Assembly: GCA_015489295.1 (NCBI GenBank)
Contig: WGAB01000189.1
Coordinates: forward strand, 1 to 5,579
Origin: Caldifarciminota bacterium
GTDB taxonomy: Bacteria; WOR-3; Hydrothermia; WGAB01
Direction of reading: 5' to 3'
DNA length: 5,579 bases
Part shown: positions 1 to 5,096 of the stretch, piece by piece
Layout: each line of letters opens with the position of its first letter
Position numbering within the stretch: position 1 is the stretch's first letter
Notes under the pieces: model-generated
What the model saw: only the letters and a program-made list of their open reading frames with translations
The model's database searches: none
What the model was told of the DNA's origin: nothing
Position numbers and translations under genes: made by a program

Positions 1-31
1 AGAAGCGGAACCGCAGGAAGGGCATAAAAAA

Positions 32-108
32 TGGTGGGCGGTGGAGGACTCGAACCTCCGACCTCTGGTATGTGAAACCAGCGTTCTCACCAGCTGAACT
101 AACCGCCC
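32..108 (-). tRNA. tRNA-Val (anticodon CAC)
   Basis: Read on the minus strand, this folds into a complete 77-base cloverleaf. It has a 7-bp acceptor stem (GGGCGGT with ACCGCCC), T8 and A9, a 4-bp D stem (GTTC/GAAC) with the GG pair in its loop, and a 5-bp anticodon stem (CTGGT/ACCAG) around loop TTCACAT. A 5-base variable loop and a 5-bp T stem (GGAGG/CCTCC) with loop TTCGAGT follow. The anticodon is CAC, which reads the valine codon GUG, and discriminator A73 fits valine. The terminal CCA is encoded at 34-32, unlike in the tRNA-Arg gene of this window. A run of six T on the transcribed strand follows the CCA at once and may help end transcription. A dedicated promoter lies just upstream. Confidence 0.97.
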
Positions 109-119
109 ACGGGCCTTTT

Positions 120-148
120 ATTGTACACAACACTCCCGGATTTCGCAA
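120..148 (-). promoter_or_regulatory. Sigma70-type promoter of tRNA-Val
   Basis: On the minus strand, a -35 element TTGCGA (148-143) is followed after exactly 17 bases by a -10 element TACAAT (125-120). The tRNA 5' end is 11 bases beyond the -10, so the predicted leader is only a few bases, as is usual for tRNA genes. It lies after the hairpin that ends the upstream surface protein gene, so the tRNA should be transcribed independently. Confidence 0.75.
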
Positions 149-160
149 TGGTTCGAAACG

Positions 161-191
161 GCCGGGGCCGCGCCATCGGCGCGGCCCCGGC
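161..191 (-). terminator. Hairpin terminator after the 216-2261 gene
   Basis: A perfect 14-bp inverted repeat (161-174 with 178-191) with a 3-base spacer begins 24 bases after the stop codon of the surface protein gene. The stem is almost entirely G and C. On the minus strand the sequence after it is CGTTTCG, so the T tract is poor and termination may be less efficient than at the twin hairpin (2340-2370), or may need Rho. The central 25 bases are identical to that twin. Confidence 0.7.
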
Positions 192-215
192 AAAGAGCAA
201 GGGGATCTTGCTGGG

Positions 216-449
216 TTACCGGACCAGCACGAGCCGGCGGCTCAGGGTCAGGTTCGGGGCCTTGAGCACCACGAAGTACACGCCAGAGGGCACCGTGTTC
301 AGGTGGGCCTCCAGGGTGTGGATGCCAGCGGTGTAGGACCCCTGGGCCAGCGTGCGTACCTTCCGGCCCGTGATATCGTAGAGGTCCACGCTCACCTTAC
401 CGGCCGCAGGCAGGCTGAACCGCAGGCTGGCGGTGTTCCGGGAGAGGCC
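216..449 (-). repeat. 3' sorting-domain cassette, copy 1
   Basis: This encodes the last 77 residues and stop of the 681-residue protein. It aligns without a gap to the last 77 residues of the neighbouring protein (2392-2625), with 56 identities by hand count. The DNA is also visibly similar, for example a shared run encoding YFVVL. Similarity continues into the 3' hairpin just downstream, while the upstream parts of the two proteins are unrelated in domain content. Confidence 0.85.
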
Positions 450-2261
450 GTTCACCCAGAGGCCGGGTGCCGGACGGTTCTGGCTGCCCTCGGCCACGAG
501 CACGGGCTCAGGGTTCACGAACTGGATGGCATGACCGCCCCGCTCGGCCCAGTTTGGAATCACCGGGTTCTCGTCGTAGGTGTACAGGATGTAGCGGCCG
601 TTGGCGGTGGTGGCACCAGAATCCTGGATGCCGATGGTGGCGTTGTCGCTGGCCGGGTCATAGGCGCTCATGTTCTTGTACTGGTACACGAAGCGGTTGG
701 TGCCGCCGCGAGGGGTGTAGATCAGAAGCTCAAACAGGAAGTTCCGGCCCGAACCAAGCCGCGGCACGTTGTGCCATTCAATCACGGTAAGGGAGTCGGC
801 AAAGTAACCCACATAGATCAGGCTGTCGCCGTTCGGGTTGTTGCCCGAGACGCTGTTGGCGCACCGCAGGTCATCCCAGAACACAGCGAAGAACTTGCCC
901 TGACTTGTGGTCGGAAGGGCTGCGTTGCTGAAGTTGACCTGGTTGTTGGTGAAGTCAATGGCGCCGTTGGAACCCACCCACACGCTGTCCACGGCCCGGC
1001 CGTAGATCTGCATGGCGTTGTAGAAGTGGATTACGGCCTCGCCGTCGTCGCCCAGGGCCAGGGTGTCCACGCTGTCGGCACCGGCGGTGTTGCCCCAGAT
1101 GTCCAGCCAGTTGTAGGTGGGTCCGGAGGGATCCTGGGAGTCTGCCCATTGCCAGCCGTAGCTATCGGAGCCCGAAGTGTTGTAGAGGGAAATCTGGTCG
1201 GTGGCCGCATCGTTGGCCGGGAGGCCGTCGCCGGACAGCAGGGTGCGGGCCACCACCTGGTACGCATCACCAACGTTGCCGGAAGCAACCCAGGGGGTGA
1301 AGGTCACCACAACGGTATCACCGGGCGCCAGATTGGACACGGTCTGGATGTCTTCGTACAGGGTGTCGTGCGGGGTTACCGAGGGATCGATGATGTCAAA
1401 CACCACATCAAAGGTTTCGGTGTAGGAGCCGAAGTTGCTGACCGATGCGGAGGGCGTGACCGAGGTACCGATGGGGATACTGCCGGTGGGGGAGAGCACG
1501 GCCACGGCACCCACATCGTGGCTGGCCGGCGGAGCCTTGTAGAAGAGAATAGCATCGCCGTCACCTACACTTTTGGTGTTGTAGGAATACTGGAGACCCG
1601 TCGTTCCGTCGGCGTTCTCGATACCGATGGTGGCCGAGCCTGCAGAGTCGTACCAGGAGGAATACCCCACGACGGAGCTGTACAGAAAGGCCATGGAGTC
1701 GCCGGCCTCGTAGAGCTGAATTTCAAAGGTATAGGCACCGGTGCTGGAGTAGTGGGGCACGCTGTCCCACTCGATCACGAACACCTTTGCTCCACCGATG
1801 GTGTAGGTGGCCGTGTCGATGTGGCCGCCGTTGTTGGGGCTCATGTCGTCCCAGAACACGTACAGGGCATTGTTCGGGGTGGAGGTGGAGGGGATGGAGC
1901 TGTTGGAATAGTTGGAATATCCGTTGCCGAAGGCGGCGAAGCCGTTGGAACAGATGAAGATGCTGGTGTAGGAGTTGCCGTAAAAGTTGAAAGCGAAGGG
2001 CAGGGGAACCTCCACATAGTCGTCGTCACCCAGGGCGGCGATGCTGTCGCTGGCCGGAGGATCTATGTAAGAAGGCGGGGTCCAGCCGGGTTCGTTGGAA
2101 TCAATCCAGACGTAGCCATAACCGTCGGGGCCGCCAGTACCCATAAGATGGGCCTGGTGCGAGGTGTTCAGGGGTTCTGCCCCTTTGATGGGCAGATTCT
2201 TTGCGGTGCCTGCCCAGGCGAAGGCCACGGCAAGCAGCACCACACCTACGCGTTTTGCCAT
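216..2261 (-). CDS. Secreted/surface protein with duplicated beta-rich module and type IX-type C-terminal sorting domain
   Basis: A 681-residue protein likely exported across the inner membrane and then secreted or anchored by a type IX-like system; molecular function unknown. Residues 1-20 form a signal peptide: basic start MAKR, hydrophobic core, and a likely cleavage after the GTA at 18-20. Residues 48-240 and 368-581 are two copies of one beta-rich module. Each carries YG-W at its start, then SNG (105-107; 431-433), FWDD (137-140; 461-464), VIEW followed by VP (162-169; 493-500) and ATIGI (210-214; 541-545). Between them, about 248-360, is an Ig-like, CARDB-style segment beginning HDVGAVAVLSPTG. 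Residues 605-681 are a Por/T9SS-type sorting domain with FSLP, VDLYDITGRKVRTL, SGVYFVVL and terminal LVLVR. The start is set at the ATG at 2261 because a strong ribosome site lies five bases before it and the signal peptide begins there. The longer in-frame ATG at 2297 falls in the -10 element. The gene has its own promoter and terminator. Almost no cysteine is present. Sorting-domain assignment is firm; the role (adhesin, cell-surface or secreted structural protein) is open. Confidence 0.88.
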   Translation of the reverse strand: MAKRVGVVLLAVAFAWAGTAKNLPIKGAEPLNTSHQAHLMGTGGPDGYGYVWIDSNEPGWTPPSYIDPPASDSIAALGDDDYVEVPLPFAFNFYGNSYTSIFICSNGFAAFGNGYSNYSNSSIPSTSTPNNALYVFWDDMSPNNGGHIDTATYTIGGAKVFVIEWDSVPHYSSTGAYTFEIQLYEAGDSMAFLYSSVVGYSSWYDSAGSATIGIENADGTTGLQYSYNTKSVGDGDAILFYKAPPASHDVGAVAVLSPTGSIPIGTSVTPSASVSNFGSYTETFDVVFDIIDPSVTPHDTLYEDIQTVSNLAPGDTVVVTFTPWVASGNVGDAYQVVARTLLSGDGLPANDAATDQISLYNTSGSDSYGWQWADSQDPSGPTYNWLDIWGNTAGADSVDTLALGDDGEAVIHFYNAMQIYGRAVDSVWVGSNGAIDFTNNQVNFSNAALPTTSQGKFFAVFWDDLRCANSVSGNNPNGDSLIYVGYFADSLTVIEWHNVPRLGSGRNFLFELLIYTPRGGTNRFVYQYKNMSAYDPASDNATIGIQDSGATTANGRYILYTYDENPVIPNWAERGGHAIQFVNPEPVLVAEGSQNRPAPGLWVNGLSRNTASLRFSLPAAGKVSVDLYDITGRKVRTLAQGSYTAGIHTLEAHLNTVPSGVYFVVLKAPNLTLSRRLVLVR
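519..1160 (-). repeat. Internal beta-rich module, copy B of the 681-residue protein
   Basis: Residues 368-581. It repeats the order of landmarks of copy A (1542-2120): YG-W, SNG, the N-F-SNAALPTTS stretch, FWDD, VIEW-NVP, a Y-F-Y/VYQY strand and ATIGIQDSG. It is divergent, so the duplication is old. It contains the cysteine at residue 467, just after FWDDL. Confidence 0.75.
1542..2120 (-). repeat. Internal beta-rich module, copy A of the 681-residue protein
   Basis: Residues 48-240, starting YGYVW. It matches copy B (519-1160) in the order of motifs: FYGN, CSNG, YSNSSIPSTS, FWDD, VIEWDSVP, ATIGIENADG and a closing ILFY strand. The two copies flank an Ig-like segment. Confidence 0.75.
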
Positions 2262-2266
2262 ACCAC

Positions 2267-2273
2267 ACCTCCT
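2267..2273 (-). promoter_or_regulatory. Ribosome binding site of the 216-2261 gene
   Basis: AGGAGGT on the minus strand, five bases before the ATG at 2261. It fixes this start over the upstream in-frame ATG at 2297, which has no such site. Confidence 0.88.
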
Positions 2274-2296
2274 ATGGTTTGGAAAAGGCCGCTCCA

Positions 2297-2325
2297 ATTA
2301 TGGCAAGGTTTCTAAGGGGTGTCAA
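2297..2325 (-). promoter_or_regulatory. Sigma70-type promoter of the 216-2261 gene
   Basis: On the minus strand, a perfect -35 TTGACA (2325-2320) is followed after 17 bases by the -10 CATAAT (2302-2297). Transcription should begin near 2290, giving a leader of about 30 bases that contains the ribosome site. The T tract of the preceding terminator ends only a few bases before the -35, so the intergenic space is fully used. Confidence 0.85.
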
Positions 2326-2332
2326 GTTAGGC

Positions 2333-2370
2333 AAAAAGATGTGGGGCCGCGCCATCGGCGCGGCCCCACA
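2333..2370 (-). terminator. Rho-independent terminator of the 2392-4410 gene
   Basis: A perfect 14-bp stem (2340-2353 with 2357-2370) around a 3-base spacer starts 21 bases after the stop codon. On the minus strand it is followed by TCTTTTT, a good T tract. The central 25 bases are the same as in the hairpin at 161-191. Confidence 0.9.
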
Positions 2371-2391
2371 GAGTTTCCCAAAGGGACGGCT

Positions 2392-2625
2392 TTACCGGAC
2401 GAGCACGAGCCGCTGGCTCAGGGTCAGGTTCTGACCGTGCAGCACCACGAAGTACACACCGGAAGCCACGTCGTTCAGATGGGCTTCCAGGGTGTGGGTG
2501 CCGGCGCTGTAGGTTCCCTTCGCCAGCGTGCGCACCTTCTGCCCGGCCAGGTTGTAGAGGTCCACACTTACCTCACCCGCCGTGGGCAGGGAGAACTCGA
2601 GGCGAGCCCAGTCACGGGCAAGGCC
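2392..2625 (-). repeat. 3' sorting-domain cassette, copy 2
   Basis: This encodes the last 77 residues and stop of the 672-residue protein, the partner of 216-449. Shared blocks include VSVDLY, KVRTLA, HTLEAHLN, SGVYFVVL and LVLVR. Because the matching hairpin follows at nearly the same distance (21 against 24 bases), the homologous unit includes the terminator. Confidence 0.85.
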
Positions 2626-4410
2626 GGTGACTCGAAGGGCAGCCTGCACAGGTTCGGTTACCGGGGTCTCGGCCACGGCCACGGGATCCTCCTTCAAACC
2701 GTCTTTAACGATGTTGAAGAGGAGGTTGTTGTCACCCCGCGTGGCCAGGTTGGCAAAGGCCAGCTCGAAGTCGGTGGCCACGGTGTAGTAGTTGTAATCG
2801 GTGTTCTCGTAGGCCACACCGCAGATGTAGCCCACCGAGTCGTTCTGCAGGAAGCCCTCCAGGGTGCCGTTGTAAGAGGTCAGCAGGGTCAACTGGTCCA
2901 TCCAGTTATTCTCGCCGTCATTGGACCATTTCTTACCGTCCACATAGGGCACCAGGGAAGACGGGTGGCCGTAAATGGTGTCCAGGTCACTGTCGCCATC
3001 ATTGGCCGAGGCGATGCCGAAGAGATTGTCCCAGGCGGTCTGGTCGGTGCTGCCGTTCTCCCAGACGCCGGAGTAGCCCCAGATGTCACCGCCCTCAGCA
3101 TAGGCCTTGCCGCCGCCCTGCAGGTAGTTCTGCATCTGGGTTACCAGGGCAGAGGGCAGGCCCCACAGAGTGGGATAGATGCCGTGGGTGATCATCACCA
3201 TGCTGTACGGGGTGAAGGAGGGAATCGCGCCCCACACCCAGTTCACCACATAGCCCAGGTTGTCCAGGGTGAGGGCCAGGTGCACACCGGACTGGCCGGC
3301 GTAGCCGCCACCCGTGGTGCTGGTGTTAAAGAGGGCAGGATCCAGGTCGCACAGCAGAACCTGGGTTTGACCGTTGTAGTTGTAGTTGTCCAGGGCCAGC
3401 ACATAGGTCTTGAAGGTGTCGTTGGAGGTGTTGGCATCGTTGGCCAGGTTGTGCCAGATGTCAATGGTGTAGAAGCCTTCGGCCAGGCCGCTGATGCTGA
3501 AGACGGCATAGGAGGTGCTATCGGTAGGGTTGTAGTTGTGGGTGAAGTTGGTAATGGTGAGGCTGTCCACCGTTTGGCCCAGAGTGTCCCGAATCACGTA
3601 GAAGAGGTCAAAGGTGTTGTCCTGGTTGCCTTCGTTCCGGAGGAACACGGTGTCCACCCAGGCGGCGTTGCTGACGATGGTGGGGGTGTGGCTCACGCCG
3701 GTGATGCTTTCATCGTAGACATTCGGCGGGGTAGTGGTCAGCGCCACGTTATCCACCGCCACGGCCCAGTACCAGCCATCGTTCGGGTCCACATAGCGGA
3801 AAAACACCACGATGTCGTTCTTGGGGAGATAGGATGTCAGATCGATGGACTCGTTGCCGTTCCCGTCTCCGTCTGCCCCAGTCCGAACCCACACCATGTG
3901 GGTGTCCGGAGTAGACGCCGTGTTGAATACAACGTAGCAGGCGAGGGTTTCCGAAGAAGAGATGAAGTTTGTGCCCCAACCGAAGTTAAGGATCAGGTTC
4001 GTGACACCGCTCAGGCTGGTGGAAGGGGAGGTCCAGACTTCATCGCCGGCACCGGCACCACTCCCCGCATCGTCGTCGGAATAGTAGGCATACTGCGTTC
4101 CGTAACTGGGAGGAGTATTGCCATAGAGATCTCCTGTGGTCCCCACCGTCCAGGTGGTGCCATCGCCGTTGCCGTCGGTCGCCGTCCAGCCCTGGGCACC
4201 GGTTTCAAAGTCCCAGGAGGCCAGGGTCGACCGGGGTTCCAGGTAAATCGGAGCCGAACGGGTAGGCCGCTTGCGGGTGAACTGGACCACGTTGTGGACC
4301 TTCGGCTGGGAGAGGAGCAGGTGAGACGGGAGCAGGTGGCTCTTATCTACGGGCTTTTCCGCCCATAGGAACCCTGCCACCACCAATACAGGCAATACCT
4401 TACGCCACAT
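2392..4410 (-). CDS. Secreted/surface protein with cleaved-adhesin-like, Ig-like and amidotransferase-like domains plus type IX-type sorting domain
   Basis: A 672-residue protein predicted to be exported; function unknown. Residues 1-17 are a signal peptide (MWRK, hydrophobic core, likely cleavage after the A of FLWA). A basic linker follows to about residue 60. Residues 65-226 resemble the cleaved adhesin/choice-of-anchor J jelly roll: WDFETGAQGWTATDG at the start, DEVWTSPS, then FRYVDPNDGWYWAVAVDNV at the end, the usual closing signature. Residues about 230-338 are an Ig-like, CARDB-style domain with RNEGNQDNTF. Residues about 348-570 look like an alpha/beta fold of the glutamine-amidotransferase/ThuA style: strand VLLCDLD, helix around ALTLDNLGY, strand YSMVMITHG, helix VTQMQNYL and GGGKAYAEGGDIWGY. 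No catalytic cysteine is evident after the second strand, so it may be a non-catalytic binding fold. Residues 596-672 are the Por/T9SS-type sorting domain ending LVLVR. The start at 4410 has AGGAGGT five bases upstream. The gene has its own promoter and terminator, so it is transcribed separately from the downstream paralogue-like gene. The amidotransferase-like call is an inference from pattern only. Confidence 0.87.
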   Translation of the reverse strand: MWRKVLPVLVVAGFLWAEKPVDKSHLLPSHLLLSQPKVHNVVQFTRKRPTRSAPIYLEPRSTLASWDFETGAQGWTATDGNGDGTTWTVGTTGDLYGNTPPSYGTQYAYYSDDDAGSGAGAGDEVWTSPSTSLSGVTNLILNFGWGTNFISSSETLACYVVFNTASTPDTHMVWVRTGADGDGNGNESIDLTSYLPKNDIVVFFRYVDPNDGWYWAVAVDNVALTTTPPNVYDESITGVSHTPTIVSNAAWVDTVFLRNEGNQDNTFDLFYVIRDTLGQTVDSLTITNFTHNYNPTDSTSYAVFSISGLAEGFYTIDIWHNLANDANTSNDTFKTYVLALDNYNYNGQTQVLLCDLDPALFNTSTTGGGYAGQSGVHLALTLDNLGYVVNWVWGAIPSFTPYSMVMITHGIYPTLWGLPSALVTQMQNYLQGGGKAYAEGGDIWGYSGVWENGSTDQTAWDNLFGIASANDGDSDLDTIYGHPSSLVPYVDGKKWSNDGENNWMDQLTLLTSYNGTLEGFLQNDSVGYICGVAYENTDYNYYTVATDFELAFANLATRGDNNLLFNIVKDGLKEDPVAVAETPVTEPVQAALRVTGLARDWARLEFSLPTAGEVSVDLYNLAGQKVRTLAKGTYSAGTHTLEAHLNDVASGVYFVVLHGQNLTLSQRLVLVR

Positions 4411-4414
4411 ACAA

Positions 4415-4423
4415 CACCTCCTT
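4415..4423 (-). promoter_or_regulatory. Ribosome binding site of the 2392-4410 gene
   Basis: AAGGAGGTG on the minus strand, a near-perfect anti-16S match. The AGGAGGT core lies five bases from the ATG, the same spacing as in the other surface protein gene. Confidence 0.88.
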
Positions 4424-4454
4424 TTTGGATTGGGTTGTGGCGGAACTCCAACTA

Positions 4455-4483
4455 TTTATACCGCCCGCCGGGCACGCTGTCAA
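4455..4483 (-). promoter_or_regulatory. Sigma70-type promoter of the 2392-4410 gene
   Basis: On the minus strand, -35 TTGACA (4483-4478) is followed after 17 bases by -10 TATAAA (4460-4455). The spacer contains a small perfect inverted repeat, GCCC-3-GGGC (4463-4473), between the two elements, which might be an operator or chance in GC-rich DNA. The -35 lies 21 bases from the -35 of the divergent tRNA-Arg promoter. Confidence 0.85.
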
Positions 4484-4504
4484 GGGTTTCCAGGCCTCCA
4501 CCCC

Positions 4505-4533
4505 TTGACCCCTCAGGCCCACAGCCGTATATA
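4505..4533 (+). promoter_or_regulatory. Sigma70-type promoter of tRNA-Arg and probably tadA
   Basis: -35 TTGACC (4505-4510) and -10 TATATA (4528-4533) are separated by 17 bases. The tRNA 5' end at 4548 is 14 bases after the -10, leaving a leader of about 7 bases. No other promoter is visible before tadA, whose start is 16 bases beyond the tRNA, so this promoter probably also serves tadA and the exonuclease gene. Confidence 0.82.
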
Positions 4534-4547
4534 TAAAACCCTCCCAC

Positions 4548-4621
4548 GCGCCCGTAGCTCAATTGGATAGAGCGTCTGGCTACGGACCAGAAGGTTGGGG
4601 GTTCGAGTCCTCCCGGGCGCG
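4548..4621 (+). tRNA. tRNA-Arg (anticodon ACG)
   Basis: A full 74-base cloverleaf. It has a perfect acceptor stem (GCGCCCG/CGGGCGC), D stem GCTC/GAGC with loop AATTGGATA, and anticodon stem TCTGG/CCAGA around loop CTACGGA. Variable loop AGGTT and T stem GGGGG/CCTCC with one G-T pair and loop TTCGAGT follow. The anticodon is ACG; in bacteria its first base is normally deaminated to inosine by TadA so that CGU, CGC and CGA can be read. The A in the D loop after GG, C35 and discriminator G73 agree with arginine identity. No CCA is encoded (the sequence continues TTTCTTTC), so a CCA-adding enzyme is needed, unlike for the tRNA-Val here. The 3' end is 16 bases before the tadA start. Confidence 0.97.
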
Positions 4622-4637
4622 TTTCTTTCATTTCTGC

Positions 4638-5096
4638 ATGGACCCGGACCGGTACTTCATGGGGGTGGCCCTTCAGGAAGCCCGTAAGGCCCAGGAGGAA
4701 GGCGAGGTTCCCGTCGGCGCGGTGGTGGTGTGCAACGGCCGCATTGTGGGCCGGGGCCATAACCAGGTGGAACGGCTCCAGGACCCCACGGCCCACGCCG
4801 AGATCCTGGCGATCACCGCGGCCGCCCGGTTCCTGCGCTCCTGGCGCCTGGAGGACTGCACCCTGTATGTGACCCTGGAACCCTGCATGATGTGCACGGG
4901 CGCGATTCTTTTGAGCCGGCTCCGGGAAGTGGTGTTTGCCACCGAAGACCCTCAGATGGGGTTTCTGGTGAGCCGCCAGCGGGTGCATGAGTTCTCCTGG
5001 ACCGGCCGCCCGTTGCTGGTTCGCCGGGGACCGGGGGCGGAGGAAGCGAAGGGATTGCTCCATGAGTTCTTTCAGCGACTCCGGGGAATGGCTTAG
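4638..5096 (+). CDS. tadA: tRNA-specific adenosine deaminase TadA
   Basis: A 152-residue cytoplasmic zinc deaminase that converts A34 of tRNA-Arg(ACG) to inosine, allowing one tRNA to read CGU, CGC and CGA. The family signature is complete: EVPVGAVVV at 23-31, the DPTAHAE motif with zinc ligand H53 and proton-shuttle E55, and PCMMC with zinc ligands C83 and C86. TLEPC and the following SRLREVVF strand are typical. Length is normal for the family. The ATG at 4638 is chosen because the N terminus DPDRYFMGVALQEA aligns with the usual first helix; an in-frame ATG at 4563 lies inside the tRNA-Arg anticodon arm region and is rejected. There is no Shine-Dalgarno sequence: the 16 bases between tRNA and ATG are pyrimidine rich (TTTCTTTCATTTCTGC). 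The gene is probably co-transcribed with its own substrate tRNA, and its end overlaps the next gene by 35 bases. A guanine or cytosine deaminase of the same superfamily is much less likely given PCMMC, length and context. Confidence 0.95.
   Translation: MDPDRYFMGVALQEARKAQEEGEVPVGAVVVCNGRIVGRGHNQVERLQDPTAHAEILAITAAARFLRSWRLEDCTLYVTLEPCMMCTGAILLSRLREVVFATEDPQMGFLVSRQRVHEFSWTGRPLLVRRGPGAEEAKGLLHEFFQRLRGMA

Noticed and set aside
1..24. Possible start of another minus-strand gene (ATG at 24, MPFLRFRF) after tRNA-Val
   Set aside because: Only eight codons are visible before the window edge and no ribosome site can be seen, since the tRNA end and a T run precede it. A GCGG-AA-CCGC inverted repeat at 5-14 is too weak to call a terminator.
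2262..2297. Upstream ATG at 2297 as start of the 681-residue protein (12 extra residues)
   Set aside because: It falls on the last base of the -10 element, before the expected transcription start. It lacks a ribosome site and would place charged residues ahead of a normal signal peptide.
72..2315. Open frame of 747 codons on the plus strand opposite the first surface protein gene
   Set aside because: It starts inside the tRNA-Val gene, is rich in G, V, H and R with no domain pattern, signal peptide or ribosome site, and mirrors the codon pattern of the minus-strand gene. Long antisense frames are expected in GC-rich coding DNA.
2164..4368. Open frame of 734 codons on the plus strand opposite the second surface protein gene
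   Set aside because: It has the same composition artefact; the start lies within the coding sequence of the other gene, and the minus strand carries the promoter, ribosome site, signal peptide, domains and terminator.
32..4621. Surface protein pair as an integrated island bounded by tRNA genes
   Set aside because: No integrase, no repeated tRNA 3' end and no attachment-site repeat were found. The tRNA-Val 3' end faces away from the pair and the tRNA-Arg has its 5' end toward it.
4563..4637. In-frame ATG-equivalent extension of tadA starting at 4563
   Set aside because: It lies inside the tRNA-Arg gene; the encoded extension has no counterpart in TadA proteins.
4452..5063. Open frame of 203 codons on the minus strand opposite tRNA-Arg and tadA
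   Set aside because: It crosses a tRNA gene and a certain tadA gene, shows no domain and has no ribosome site.
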